Source of the DNA: Dethiothermospora halolimnae
GTDB taxonomy: Bacteria; Bacillota; Clostridia; Tissierellales; VENL01
Length of the DNA stretch: 64,000 nucleotides
Direction: 5' to 3'
NCBI RefSeq assembly: GCF_037577855.1
Contig: NZ_JBAKFX010000004.1
Coordinates: forward strand, 62,001 to 126,000
A program made the position numbers and the translations under genes. Numbering within the stretch: the stretch's first letter is position 1; the number at the start of each line of letters is the position of its first letter. Under the pieces are notes generated by a model that saw nothing but the letters and a program-made list of their open reading frames with translations, made no database searches and was not told the DNA's origin. Below are positions 42,146 to 51,733 of the stretch, in pieces.

Positions 42146-43327
42146 ATGATTAATAAAAAAATGTCAACAGAATTTGGAAGGTTTGGAGGTCAATTTGTAC
42201 CAGAAACACTAAAAGGTCCCCTTTTAGAACTTGAAGAGGAGTTTATAAAGGCAATGGAGGATGAGGACTTTAAAAAAGAGTATAGATATTATGTGAAAGA
42301 GTATTCAGGACGTCCCACACCATTATATTTTGCAGAAAATTTAACTAAAGAATTAGGAGGAGGAAAAATATATTTAAAAAGGGAAGATCTTAATCATACT
42401 GGAGCCCATAAAATAAATAATGTTATAGGTCAGATTTTATTAGCAAAGAGAATGAATAAAAAAAGAATTATAGCTGAAACTGGAGCAGGACAGCATGGGG
42501 TTGCAACGGCTACAGCATGTGCTAAATTCGATTTACAATGTGAAATTTATATGGGGGAAGAGGATATGAAACGCCAATCATTAAATGTATTTAAAATGAA
42601 GATGCTAGGAGCTAAGGTGAACCCAGTATCATCAGGAACTAAAACATTAAAGGATGCAGTAGATGAAGCAATAAAAGATTGGGTTAAAAATGTAGATAGT
42701 ACCTTCTATTTAATAGGCTCAGTTGTTGGTCCCCACCCATATCCAACAATGGTAAGGGATTTTCAAAGAATTATTGGAGATGAAGTAAAGGGACAAATAA
42801 TTGAGAAAGAAGGAAGGTTCCCTAATTATCTAGTGGCCTGTGTAGGGGGAGGAAGTAATGCAATGGGATTATTTTATCCATTTTATAAAGAAGAGAATGT
42901 AAAAATATATGGAGTAGAAGCAGGGGGCCTTGGAGTTGATAGTGATAAACATGCGGCAACTATTACTAAGGGAAGTATAGGAGTTATCCATGGTATGATG
43001 ACATATTTACTTCAAGATGATGATGGTCATATAACGCCTGTACATTCTATATCTCCTGGTCTTGATTATCCTGGAGTAGGTCCTGAACATGCATATTTTC
43101 ATTTAACCAAAAGGGGAAAGTATGAAAGTATAACTGATAAGGAAGCAGTAGAAGCCTTTAAACTGTTAACTGAAACAGAGGGAATCATACCAGCTATTGA
43201 AAGTTCCCATGCTATTGGATATCTTAAAAAATTAGCACCTAAAACTAAAAAAGATGATATTATTGTTGTTAATTTATCAGGAAGGGGGGATAAGGATATT
43301 AATACTATTAGAGAATTTATAGAATGA
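42146..43327 (+). CDS. trpB: Tryptophan synthase beta chain
   Basis: Condenses indole and serine to tryptophan with PLP. The 393-residue protein is of the TrpB1 class: FGRFGGQFVPETLKGPLLELEEEF, the PLP lysine K89 in HTGAHKINN, ETGAGQHGVATATACA, and CVGGGSNAMGLFYPF binding the phosphate; LSGRGDKD is near the end. AAAGTAGGTAG precedes the ATG. No trpA or other trp genes are beside it, and a terminator follows. The enzyme may use indole taken up or made elsewhere, or pair with a TrpA encoded outside the window. It is controlled by the Trp T-box leader. Confidence 0.97.
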   Translation: MINKKMSTEFGRFGGQFVPETLKGPLLELEEEFIKAMEDEDFKKEYRYYVKEYSGRPTPLYFAENLTKELGGGKIYLKREDLNHTGAHKINNVIGQILLAKRMNKKRIIAETGAGQHGVATATACAKFDLQCEIYMGEEDMKRQSLNVFKMKMLGAKVNPVSSGTKTLKDAVDEAIKDWVKNVDSTFYLIGSVVGPHPYPTMVRDFQRIIGDEVKGQIIEKEGRFPNYLVACVGGGSNAMGLFYPFYKEENVKIYGVEAGGLGVDSDKHAATITKGSIGVIHGMMTYLLQDDDGHITPVHSISPGLDYPGVGPEHAYFHLTKRGKYESITDKEAVEAFKLLTETEGIIPAIESSHAIGYLKKLAPKTKKDDIIVVNLSGRGDKDINTIREFIE

Positions 43328-43391
43328 TTTTCTTAGTCTAGGTTTTGCCCCACTATTATATGGCAATAATATGTAAAAAGAAAGATAAACT

Positions 43392-43420
43392 AAAAGACTA
43401 TAAATTATAGTCTTTTTTTT
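43392..43420 (+). terminator. Rho-independent terminator of trpB
   Basis: AAAGACTATAA, A, TTATAGTCTTT followed by more Ts, 65 bp after the trpB stop. Confidence 0.9.
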
Positions 43421-43544
43421 ATATAATAGTAAATACAGTTATATAGAAATAATATTACACACTGAGCTTTATAATCTGTTCAGTGGGTATTAGTCATAAA
43501 GGTTTTTAGAAAATTAGAGTATTAACAAATGAAAGGAGTATTTT

Positions 43545-45749
43545 ATGAATTACTTAGAAGGATTGAATGAAAGGCAAAAAGAGGCAGTTACCACGACGGA
43601 TGGTCCCCTTTTAGTTCTCGCAGGGGCAGGGAGTGGAAAAACTAGAGTTTTAACCCATAGAATTGCCTATATAATAGAAGAAAAGAATGTGGAGCCGGAG
43701 AATATACTTGCCATAACCTTTACCAATAAAGCAGCCAATGAAATGAAGGAAAGGGTAGAAAGGATTTTAAAGGGAAGAATTGGTCATATGTGGATGGGAA
43801 CCTTCCACTCAATATGTGTAAGAATATTAAGGCGGGATATAGATAAAATAGACTATAATAGAAACTTTGTTATATTTGATACAGCGGATCAGAAAACCCT
43901 TATAACCGATTGCATTAAGGAATTAAATTTAGATAAAAAAATGTATGATCCAAAGACGATGCTAAACTTTATAAGTGGCCAAAAGGATAAATTGATTAAA
44001 CCAGAATCGTACATAAAGGATAATTATAGTGACTTTAGAAAAAGACAACAAGGGGAAATATATGAACTATATCAGAAAAAATTAAAGGAAAATAATGCCC
44101 TTGATTTTGATGACCTTATTAATAAGACAATAGATTTATTTAAAGACTATCCAGAGGTTTTAGATTATTATCAAAGAAAGTTTAAATATATACTAGTTGA
44201 TGAGTATCAGGATACCAATAGGGCTCAATATATTTTAGTAAGGTTACTTGCTAAACTTCATAAAAATATATGTGCCGTTGGCGATAGTGACCAGTCGATC
44301 TATGGGTGGCGTGGAGCTGATATAAGGAATATAAATGACTTTGAAAAGGACTACGACAATGCAAAGATTATAAAGCTTGAGCAAAATTATCGTTCAACTA
44401 AAAATATCTTAGATGCTGCCAACTATGTTATAAAAAATAATATGGATAGAAAGGCTAAAAAGTTATGGACATCCCAGGAATCAGGTAGCCTTATAAAGCA
44501 GTTTAAAGGTTATGATGAAAGGGATGAAGCAAGTTATATTATAAAGAACATAAATAAAATAAAGAAAGAAGAAGAATATGGTTTCTCCGACTTTGCAGTT
44601 CTTTATAGAACCAATGCCCAGTCCCGTGTACTAGAGGAAGCATTAATGAAGGCAAATATACCCTATAAGATTGTCGGGGGTCTTAAGTTCTATGATAGGA
44701 AGGAAATAAAGGATATTATTGCCTATTTAAGGCTTATACAAAATCCAGTGGATAATATTAGTCTAAAAAGAATAATAAATGTTCCTAAAAGGGGAATAGG
44801 AAAAAGAACATTAGAAAAAATAGAAGAAAAGAGCCTTAGTCAAGGGGAAAGCATGTATAGTATTATACTAGATGTTGATGAAATGGATAATCTATCCCAT
44901 AGGGCTAAATCAAAAATAAAGGATTTTTCCTCTATGATAGGAAAGTTTATAGCCATGAAGGAACTTATAGAAGTAAAGGAACTTATAGAAAATGTAATAG
45001 ATTCCACAGGATATGTTAGGGAACTTGAAAAGGATGATTCCGTTGAAGCCAGAACAAGAGTGGAAAATATAAAAGAGTTTCTATCGGTGGCAATAGACTT
45101 TCAAGCTAATAATGACGATAATAATCTAGAGGAGTTTTTAGCCAATATATCACTAATGTCCGATGTGGATAAAACCGATGAAGATTTAGATAATGCAGTT
45201 ACTTTAATGACCCTTCATAGTGCCAAGGGCCTTGAATATCCAGTTGTATTTTTAACGGGAATGGAAGAGGGGCTATTCCCAACTTCGAGGGCACTAGATA
45301 GTGAAGCCGATTTAGAAGAAGAAAGAAGACTTTGTTATGTGGGAATAACTAGAGCGGAAAGGATACTTCATATGACAAATGCAATAACTAGAACCATATA
45401 TGGTAGAACAAATTATAATACCCCATCAAGGTTTTTAGAAGAAGTACCATCAAACTTAGTTGAAGAAGGGAATAAATCCAGTGGTAATAAAATTGGTGGA
45501 ATGAAGCCTAAAAGACAGCTAAAGGATTTCATGAAGGAATATGCAGTTACTGCAAAGGCAGAAAAGAAGAATACAACTACTGGAGATAGTGTTAAATCTG
45601 GTACAAAGATAAGACATAAAACATGGGGAGAAGGCACAGTGGTTCAAATAAATGGAACTGGGGATAACACGGAACTAACGGTGGCCTTTGCCAGTAAAGG
45701 AATAAAGAAGATAATGCTTTCCTATGCGCCGGTGGAAATTTTAAAATAA
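43545..45749 (+). CDS. pcrA: ATP-dependent DNA helicase PcrA (UvrD family)
   Basis: Superfamily 1A 3'-5' helicase for repair and plasmid or phage replication. The 734 residues carry all motifs: Walker A LAGAGSGKT at 25-33, TFTNKAANEMKERV (Ia), VDEYQDTN (II), VGDSDQSIYGWRGAD (III), EQNYRS (IV), VTLMTLHSAKGLEYPVVFL (V) and YVGITRAE (VI). The C-terminal Tudor-like domain that contacts RNA polymerase is present (GTKIRHKTWGEGTVVQI). AAAGGAG precedes the ATG. It is followed by ligA, the common pcrA-ligA pair, but with a repeat element between them. Confidence 0.97.
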   Translation: MNYLEGLNERQKEAVTTTDGPLLVLAGAGSGKTRVLTHRIAYIIEEKNVEPENILAITFTNKAANEMKERVERILKGRIGHMWMGTFHSICVRILRRDIDKIDYNRNFVIFDTADQKTLITDCIKELNLDKKMYDPKTMLNFISGQKDKLIKPESYIKDNYSDFRKRQQGEIYELYQKKLKENNALDFDDLINKTIDLFKDYPEVLDYYQRKFKYILVDEYQDTNRAQYILVRLLAKLHKNICAVGDSDQSIYGWRGADIRNINDFEKDYDNAKIIKLEQNYRSTKNILDAANYVIKNNMDRKAKKLWTSQESGSLIKQFKGYDERDEASYIIKNINKIKKEEEYGFSDFAVLYRTNAQSRVLEEALMKANIPYKIVGGLKFYDRKEIKDIIAYLRLIQNPVDNISLKRIINVPKRGIGKRTLEKIEEKSLSQGESMYSIILDVDEMDNLSHRAKSKIKDFSSMIGKFIAMKELIEVKELIENVIDSTGYVRELEKDDSVEARTRVENIKEFLSVAIDFQANNDDNNLEEFLANISLMSDVDKTDEDLDNAVTLMTLHSAKGLEYPVVFLTGMEEGLFPTSRALDSEADLEEERRLCYVGITRAERILHMTNAITRTIYGRTNYNTPSRFLEEVPSNLVEEGNKSSGNKIGGMKPKRQLKDFMKEYAVTAKAEKKNTTTGDSVKSGTKIRHKTWGEGTVVQINGTGDNTELTVAFASKGIKKIMLSYAPVEILK

Positions 45750-45895
45750 TTGAGAATTGACAGTGGACAATTGACAGTTAAGGTGATTTTACTCACTCTG
45801 TTCGTAAAAGATTATAATTTTAAATCGGCTTCAGCCGATTTATACCTTAACTGTCAATTGTCAATTGTCCACTGTCAATTTTTAAAAAAAAGGGA
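45750..45895. repeat. Repeat element between pcrA and ligA
   Basis: 5' arm of TTGAGAA, TTGACAG, TGGACAA heptads; module C variant (TTTTACTCACTCTGTTCGTA); hairpin module L (AAATCGGCTTCAGCCGATTT, about 45822); complementary 3' arm (GTCAATTGTCAATTGTCCAC) ending beside the ligA ribosome binding site. It begins immediately at the pcrA stop codon. Confidence 0.9.
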
Positions 45896-45905
45896 TGGTG
45901 AAACA

Positions 45906-47900
45906 ATGGATAGAATGAGGGAACTTATAGATAAGATAAACGAGTTAAATTACTATTACTACACCCTTGATGATCCTAAGGTTAGTGATAAGGAGTATGA
46001 TAGGTTATATGATGAGCTTTTAGAGCTTGAAGAGGAAACGGGAACTGTTATGGAGGACTCTCCAACCCAGAGGGTTGGTGGGGAACCCCTTGATAAGTTT
46101 GAAAAACATAGACATTTAGGTAGGCTTTGGAGTCTTGATAAAAGCCAGAGTATAGAAGAGTTAAGGGAATGGAACAATCGTGTTAAGAGACTTATTAGTC
46201 AACATAATACATCTAATGAAGAAAAGTTACCAGAACCTACATATATATTAGAATATAAATTTGATGGGTTGACTATAAACCTAACCTATGAAAATGGAAA
46301 GTTAGTCCAAGGGGCAACTAGGGGAAATGGAGTAGTGGGTGAAGCTATAATTCCCCAGATTAAAACCATAAAGTCTATCCCTTTAACTATAGATTTTGAT
46401 GGTACTATAGAAGTGCAAGGAGAAGGGGTAATGCCCTTATCTGTTTTAGAAGAATATAATAAGAAGGCAGACGAACCCCTTAAAAATGCAAGAAATGCAG
46501 CGGCAGGAGCCCTTAGAAACCTTGATCCTAAGGTTACTGCAAAGAGAAATCTATCGGCATACTTTTATAATGTAGGATATATAGAGGGAAAGGAATTTGA
46601 AACCCACTTAGAAATGATGGAATTTTTAAAGGAAAATAGATTGCCTGTATTTAAATACATAAAATCATTTAATAATATAGAAGATTTAATAGAACAAATA
46701 GAAGTGTTAAATGAAGAAAGAAAAAAATTAGATGTATTAACCGATGGATTAGTTATAAAAATAAATGATATGAGAACAAGGGAAGTCTTAGGATATACTC
46801 AAAAATTCCCTAGATGGGCAATAGCATATAAGTTTGAAGCGGAAGAGGTTACAACAAAACTTAATAAAATAAATTGGAATGTGGGAAGAACAGGGAAAGT
46901 TACCCCAACAGCAGAACTTGAACCAGTGGATATAGGGGGAGTGACTGTAAAGCGGGCTACACTAAATAACTGGGATGATATCCAAAGAAAAAATGTAAAA
47001 GTAGGTTCTAGGGTATGGATAAGAAGATCCAATGATGTTATACCAGAGATAATGGGAACAGTGAATGAAAGTTGTGGAGATTGTAAAGATATAGAGAAAC
47101 CTGAAGAGTGTCCCTATTGTGGTAGTGAACTTATAAGGGATGGAGTACATATATTTTGTCCCAATTCATTATCCTGTAAGCCTCAACTGGTATCAAGACT
47201 TGTCCATTATGGTAGTAGAGATGCAATGAACATAGAGGGATTTAGTGAAAAAACAGCTATACAATTATTTGATGAATTGGATTTAAAAAATATACCTGAG
47301 CTTTATGAACTTAAATTTGATGATCTAGTTAAATTAGATAGATTTGGAGAAAAAAAGGCTCAAAATTTATTAGATGCAATAGAAAAAAGTAAGGATTGTA
47401 CCCTAGACGCATTTATATATGCCCTTGGCATACCCAATGTAGGCAAGAAGACAGCGACAGACTTGGCTAATAAATATAAATCATTGGATAATCTATTAAA
47501 AGCTTCAAAGGAAGAGCTAGTTGATATTCCCGATATTGGAGAGATTGTAGCAGATAGTATAATAGAGTTTGTAAATGATGAAAAAATATTAGATAGTATA
47601 GAAAAGTTACTAGATGAAGGGGTTAAACCAACTTACCATGAAGAAGAGACGATAGATGAGGAAACAATATTTACTGATAAAAAAGTAGTGGTAACAGGAA
47701 CAATAGAAGGGATAAGTAGAAAGGAAGCAAAGGAAATAATCAAAAGACTAGGTGGTAAAGTAACGGGAAGTGTAAGTAAAAATACCGACCTTGTTGTAGT
47801 GGGGGAAAATCCCGGTTCTAAAGCTGATAGGGCAAGGGATCTAGGAATTAGGATAATTGATGGTGATGAGTTTAGAAGTATGGTTGAAGGTATAGAATAA
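45906..47900 (+). CDS. ligA: NAD-dependent DNA ligase
   Basis: Seals nicks in DNA using NAD. The 664-residue LigA begins MDRMRELIDKINELNYYYYTLDDPKVSDKEYDRLY (domain Ia). The adenylated lysine is K118 in EYKFDGL. The OB fold (GRTGKVTPTAELEPV), the four-cysteine zinc finger (CPYCGSELIRDGVHIFCPNSLSC), helix-hairpin-helix repeats and a C-terminal BRCT domain (DKKVVVTGTIEGISRKEAKEIIKRLGGKV) follow. The frame is open from 45750, but those 52 codons are repeat sequence; AAGGGATGGTG fixes the ATG at 45906. The KFDG in place of the usual KxDG neighbours is a mild variant. Confidence 0.97.
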   Translation: MDRMRELIDKINELNYYYYTLDDPKVSDKEYDRLYDELLELEEETGTVMEDSPTQRVGGEPLDKFEKHRHLGRLWSLDKSQSIEELREWNNRVKRLISQHNTSNEEKLPEPTYILEYKFDGLTINLTYENGKLVQGATRGNGVVGEAIIPQIKTIKSIPLTIDFDGTIEVQGEGVMPLSVLEEYNKKADEPLKNARNAAAGALRNLDPKVTAKRNLSAYFYNVGYIEGKEFETHLEMMEFLKENRLPVFKYIKSFNNIEDLIEQIEVLNEERKKLDVLTDGLVIKINDMRTREVLGYTQKFPRWAIAYKFEAEEVTTKLNKINWNVGRTGKVTPTAELEPVDIGGVTVKRATLNNWDDIQRKNVKVGSRVWIRRSNDVIPEIMGTVNESCGDCKDIEKPEECPYCGSELIRDGVHIFCPNSLSCKPQLVSRLVHYGSRDAMNIEGFSEKTAIQLFDELDLKNIPELYELKFDDLVKLDRFGEKKAQNLLDAIEKSKDCTLDAFIYALGIPNVGKKTATDLANKYKSLDNLLKASKEELVDIPDIGEIVADSIIEFVNDEKILDSIEKLLDEGVKPTYHEEETIDEETIFTDKKVVVTGTIEGISRKEAKEIIKRLGGKVTGSVSKNTDLVVVGENPGSKADRARDLGIRIIDGDEFRSMVEGIE

Positions 47901-47905
47901 TATAA

Positions 47906-47942
47906 AAAATAGGAATTTACCTCTGGGTAAATTCCTATTTTA
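47906..47942 (+). terminator. Rho-independent terminator of ligA
   Basis: AAAATAGGAATTTACC, short loop, GGTAAATTCCTATTTTA just after the stop; A/T tracts on both sides. Confidence 0.9.
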
Positions 47943-47994
47943 AAATTTATTATTAGATTTATAATATCAATAGCAAGAAGAGGGGATTTTAATT

Positions 47995-49839
47995 ATGGAA
48001 AGGGAGTACTACTCTATTATAAAAGAACTTTCGAGAATTCATATTGTTCCGTATCATAAATGGAATAATAAAGCAAAAAAAATTATAAAGGATTTATTGG
48101 GAGATATTCCATATTTTATAACTCCCAATGGGAGTATATTCATAGGGGAAGAATGTGAGGAAAATATTAAAAGTAACAAAATATGTTTACAGGCCCATTT
48201 AGATCATCCGGGGGGAAGACTATATTATAGTAAGCAACAAAATTATATGTATTGTAAATTTTATGGGCAAAGTAGCTGTCAGAAACTAATAGGTAGAAAA
48301 TTTGGGGCTTTTACATTGGGAGAAAGTAAGTCAATTAATAATCTAGAAGTGGAACATTGTAACAAGAATTCAAATGATTATATAACTTTGTTTTTTAAAC
48401 CTAATAAAGAGATTATGAAAGAATATGAATCAGGGGATCTGGTTATCCATTATAATTCCTCCTTAGTAGTAGATGAAAGTATAAAAAACTGGAATTTAGA
48501 TGATATATTAAATAGTGCTTTGATTATATATCTTTTGAAGGATAAAAAATATAGAGGACATTATGGTCTCTTAACCATAAATGAAGAAGTTGACCACAGT
48601 GGTATATATGAATTTTTAAATATAACTATAGACAAAAATCTTTACTTTATATCAATGGACACCATATATGATGAAAGCAATATCAATAATGATTTCGGCA
48701 TAAGAATTAAACAAGGAAGGGTTAAACTAGATAAGTTTATACCTAATAATTTTAAGAATAACATTAATGAAAAATATAAAGGTAAAATCCCTTTTGGAGA
48801 AAGTGAAGCTATAACTTTGACTAAGGAAAATGCAAGCAATATAGGTTTATTTGTCAAGATAAAAAACTTTCACAATGGAATTCCCTTTAAGAAATTTCAA
48901 GAGGAAGAAATTCATATAGAAGTATTTAATGAGTATATTAATTTTGTAAAATATATTGTTGATAGTATGGATATGTACTTAACTTTAGAAAGGCTTAAGT
49001 TTTTTAAAGTTAGTAAAGACAAGTTAAAAATAAATATTAGAAATTACTGCAATGATATTAGAGATATAATATTAGAATGTAGAGATTACACTGACTACTT
49101 AATAAAAGGCGCTCAGAATATAAGTGATATTTTTTCAAAATATAACTTAAATATACCAAATATGAACAACCATATATTTTATAACTGCAAGAAAAACTTA
49201 GAAAACAAAGAAATTATGGAAATAGACAAGATGGAGGTTGAGGAAATAGTAGGATATTTGTTAGACAATATTTCTAATTTATTTGATATAGAGAAAGATG
49301 ATCTCTTTAACTATATTAAGGATATAGATATATCACAAATAATATTGGGAAATTTTAATGCTTGTAATATATTTCATCCTAGACCTATGATTATACTATC
49401 TAATGACCAAATCAGAGGAGAGGATATAGAAAGGGTTATGACCCATGAACTAACCCATTATATTACGAGAAATATATGGAGGGGTATAAACCTGCCAGGT
49501 ATCGCTAAAACTTATTATGATGAGGGATTAGCTATATATATATCGGCTAAAAAATGCAAACTAACTATTAGAGAAGCACTAACTTTAAAAGAAGATGAAT
49601 ATGTTAAATATATGGGAAATATAGAAAAGTTAAGAGAATGGTTTTTAGACTATTTAAGAGGTAATAATGTAAGTTTCTATAAGGGAAATATACATGAATA
49701 TTTTATAGAAAAGCAAGTTCCCCACCCATTCTATGCAAATACAAAAGAAATGCCCCGTTATGGATATTTTCTAGGGGCATTAGAGACTAAAAGGATGATT
49801 GAAGGAGGGAATTATTATGAAAAATTGTTATGTAAGTAA
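47995..49839 (+). CDS. Double metallopeptidase: M42/M28-like domain plus C-terminal HExxH domain
   Basis: A 614-residue cytosolic protein (no signal) of unrecognised full-length family. The N-terminal 340 residues look like an M42/M28-type aminopeptidase: QAHLDHPGG (H68, D70), NLDDILNSA (D169/D170), TINEEVDHSG (E197, E198), ISMDT (D222) and NFHNG (H293). These supply all expected co-catalytic metal ligands and the base. After a helical linker (about 345-440) comes a gluzincin-like site: MTHELTHYI (H484, E485, H488) and YYDEGLAIY (E510). AAGAGGGG precedes the ATG. It overlaps the radical SAM gene by 23 bp. Role inferred: peptide trimming or degradation. The fold assignments are from motifs only. 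Confidence 0.78.
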   Translation: MEREYYSIIKELSRIHIVPYHKWNNKAKKIIKDLLGDIPYFITPNGSIFIGEECEENIKSNKICLQAHLDHPGGRLYYSKQQNYMYCKFYGQSSCQKLIGRKFGAFTLGESKSINNLEVEHCNKNSNDYITLFFKPNKEIMKEYESGDLVIHYNSSLVVDESIKNWNLDDILNSALIIYLLKDKKYRGHYGLLTINEEVDHSGIYEFLNITIDKNLYFISMDTIYDESNINNDFGIRIKQGRVKLDKFIPNNFKNNINEKYKGKIPFGESEAITLTKENASNIGLFVKIKNFHNGIPFKKFQEEEIHIEVFNEYINFVKYIVDSMDMYLTLERLKFFKVSKDKLKINIRNYCNDIRDIILECRDYTDYLIKGAQNISDIFSKYNLNIPNMNNHIFYNCKKNLENKEIMEIDKMEVEEIVGYLLDNISNLFDIEKDDLFNYIKDIDISQIILGNFNACNIFHPRPMIILSNDQIRGEDIERVMTHELTHYITRNIWRGINLPGIAKTYYDEGLAIYISAKKCKLTIREALTLKEDEYVKYMGNIEKLREWFLDYLRGNNVSFYKGNIHEYFIEKQVPHPFYANTKEMPRYGYFLGALETKRMIEGGNYYEKLLCK

Positions 49840-51229
49840 TTATTTAAATATAATTTCCCTAAAAAATACAAGCTTATTATTTAATGGTTTCAGTGGCTCT
49901 GTAGATGAAGTCTCTAAGGATTTAGGAGATTTTTTAAAAAATAATAAAAGAATAAAAAAGCAAAATGATATTTTAGAAGAAGAAATTAACTTCTTGATGA
50001 ATCGGGGACATTTAACTAGCTTATCAAAGGAACAGGAAATAGAAAAATTTAAAGAGTTTGCTAAAAGAGTGGATGATTACAATATGAAAGTATATGCAAA
50101 ACGAGGAAAATTAATGCTTCTTTTGACCTATGATTGTAATTTAGATTGTTATTATTGCTATCAAAATTCAATAAGAAAAGAAAAAAATAATAAGTTAATG
50201 ACAAAAGATTTAGTAAATCAATTATTTAACGATTATTATTATCAATTATTTAGAGATGTAGATAAGGGTAACGTGGATATAATATTATATGGAGGGGAAC
50301 CTCTTTTGAAAAAAAATAGGGAAGTTGTAGAAAGAGCATTAGAATATTCTAAAAAATACTCTAGCAATGTAGCGGCAATATCTAATTGTACGGAACTAGA
50401 GCACTATATAGATCTACTGGGACCCTTACCGGGTATGATTAACTTTATACAAGTGTCAATCGATGGTGATAGAAAAAGTCACAATGAAACTAGAAGCACT
50501 AAAAAAGGTAGATTTACATTTGATACTATATTGAGGAATATACATATAATGCTTGATAAGAAAGTTAAAGTAAATATACGGATAAATATACAACCTAAAA
50601 ATTTTCAAAATCTTGATGTCTTATATGATTTACTGGAACAGGAAGAAATATTAGATCACCCATATTCCTATGTGTATGTAAATAATTTAAGAAATAATTT
50701 TGGACAAGTAAGAAATATTGATTTTGAAAATGATAAAAAAGTATTAGAGTTATTGGAAAAAATGAATACTAAAGACAAAATAAAGCATCCTATAAGAAGG
50801 CGAGCAGATGAAGTATCATATACTATAAAAACGAAAAAAAATATGCCATTTAAAAAAACTAGATTTTGTATGAAAAACATACCGAATAATTACATAGTAG
50901 ACCCATACGGTGATATTTATGGATGTTATGAAGAAGCCGGCAGGAGTAGACTAAAAATAGGTTCTTTAAGAAATGGAGAATTAAAGAAAACCCTCAATAA
51001 GGAAATATACTTACAAAGAAATATTATAAACATTAAAAAGTGCTTAGGATGTTCGGTAGCTTTACTCTGCGGTGGAGAATGTGATGTTAAAGTAAGAGAA
51101 AAAAATATAGATATAAAATCCTATTGTAACTCTAGAAAAAAAGAAATTCACCAAGGAATAAAAAATTTTTATACAAAAGGGGGAGACTTTACAACTGATT
51201 ATTTAAATACTTTATTTCCCAATCTGTAA
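49817..51229 (+). CDS. Radical SAM/SPASM peptide-modifying enzyme candidate
   Basis: A 470-residue radical SAM protein. About 95 N-terminal residues (YLNIISLKNTSLLFNGFSGSVDEVSKDL...NRGHLTSLSKEQEIEKF) resemble the leader-recognition-like extension of SPASM peptide maturases. The cluster motif CNLDCYYCY supplies C107, C111 and C114; GGEPLL and SIDGDRKSHNETR follow. The C-terminal SPASM-type cysteines are in TRFCMKN, IYGCYEEAG, KKCLGCSVALLCGGEC and SYCNSR. GAAGGAGGG inside the upstream gene fixes the ATG at 49817 (an earlier in-frame ATG at 49799 lacks a site). Translationally coupled to the peptidase. No precursor peptide gene was found nearby. Confidence 0.88.
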   Translation: MKNCYVSNYLNIISLKNTSLLFNGFSGSVDEVSKDLGDFLKNNKRIKKQNDILEEEINFLMNRGHLTSLSKEQEIEKFKEFAKRVDDYNMKVYAKRGKLMLLLTYDCNLDCYYCYQNSIRKEKNNKLMTKDLVNQLFNDYYYQLFRDVDKGNVDIILYGGEPLLKKNREVVERALEYSKKYSSNVAAISNCTELEHYIDLLGPLPGMINFIQVSIDGDRKSHNETRSTKKGRFTFDTILRNIHIMLDKKVKVNIRINIQPKNFQNLDVLYDLLEQEEILDHPYSYVYVNNLRNNFGQVRNIDFENDKKVLELLEKMNTKDKIKHPIRRRADEVSYTIKTKKNMPFKKTRFCMKNIPNNYIVDPYGDIYGCYEEAGRSRLKIGSLRNGELKKTLNKEIYLQRNIINIKKCLGCSVALLCGGECDVKVREKNIDIKSYCNSRKKEIHQGIKNFYTKGGDFTTDYLNTLFPNL

Positions 51230-51312
51230 AAAAGGTATAATACTACATTCTATGAGAGATGTTTACACAACAGAAGTAATAATGTATTATATTTTATAGA
51301 ACCTATAAAAAA

Positions 51313-51405
51313 TAGAGGAGAAGGGAGAATTGAGAGAGGAGAGTTAGTTGAAAGTCGGTTTCGCTGGTTTGTCTATATCTCTTTACTCTAAATTCTCCAC
51401 TATAA
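51313..51405. repeat. Inverted-repeat element upstream of gatC
   Basis: Arm AGAGGAGAAGGGAGAATTGA with further GAGAGG units, a core AAAGTCGGTTTCGCTGGTTT related to hairpin module L, and a complementary arm (CTCTTTACTCTAAATTCTCC). It ends about 15 bp before the gatC ribosome binding site. Another arm sequence type with the same architecture. Confidence 0.75.
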
Positions 51406-51426
51406 AAAGATAAGGAGGATGAAAGA

Positions 51427-51711
51427 ATGATATCGAAAGATGATGTAAAGCATGTTGCTAAGCTTTCTAAGCTTAAGTTTAATGATGAAGAAATAGAAGA
51501 TTTTACAGAAAAATTTAAATCAGTAGTAGAATATATAGATAAGTTAAAAGAAGTTGATACAGAAGGTGTGGAACCTACATATCACGTTCTTCCTATAAAA
51601 AATGTTATGAGGGAAGATGAAGTTCATGAATCCCTATCTAGGGATAAGGTTTTATCCAATGCCACTAATAGTGAAAATGGATATATAAAGATACCAAAGG
51701 TTCTTAAATAA
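51427..51711 (+). CDS. gatC: Asp-tRNA(Asn)/Glu-tRNA(Gln) amidotransferase subunit C
   Basis: The small subunit that ties GatA to GatB. The 94-residue length is standard: MISKDDVKHVAKLSKLKFNDEEIEDFTEKFKSVVEYIDKLKEVDTEGVEPTYHV, then MREDEVHESLSRDKVLSNA and the C-terminal GYIKIPKVL. AAGGAGGATGAAAG precedes the ATG. First gene of gatC-gatA-gatB, the set used by bacteria lacking a glutaminyl- or asparaginyl-tRNA synthetase to amidate mischarged tRNA. The gatA start is 22 bp further on. Confidence 0.97.
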   Translation: MISKDDVKHVAKLSKLKFNDEEIEDFTEKFKSVVEYIDKLKEVDTEGVEPTYHVLPIKNVMREDEVHESLSRDKVLSNATNSENGYIKIPKVLK

Positions 51712-51733
51712 ACAAAGAAAAGAGGTGAAAAAA

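Noticed and set aside
45750..45905. N-terminal extension of ligA by 52 codons
   Set aside because: Repeat sequence with no ribosome binding site; the ATG at 45906 matches the LigA family N-terminus.
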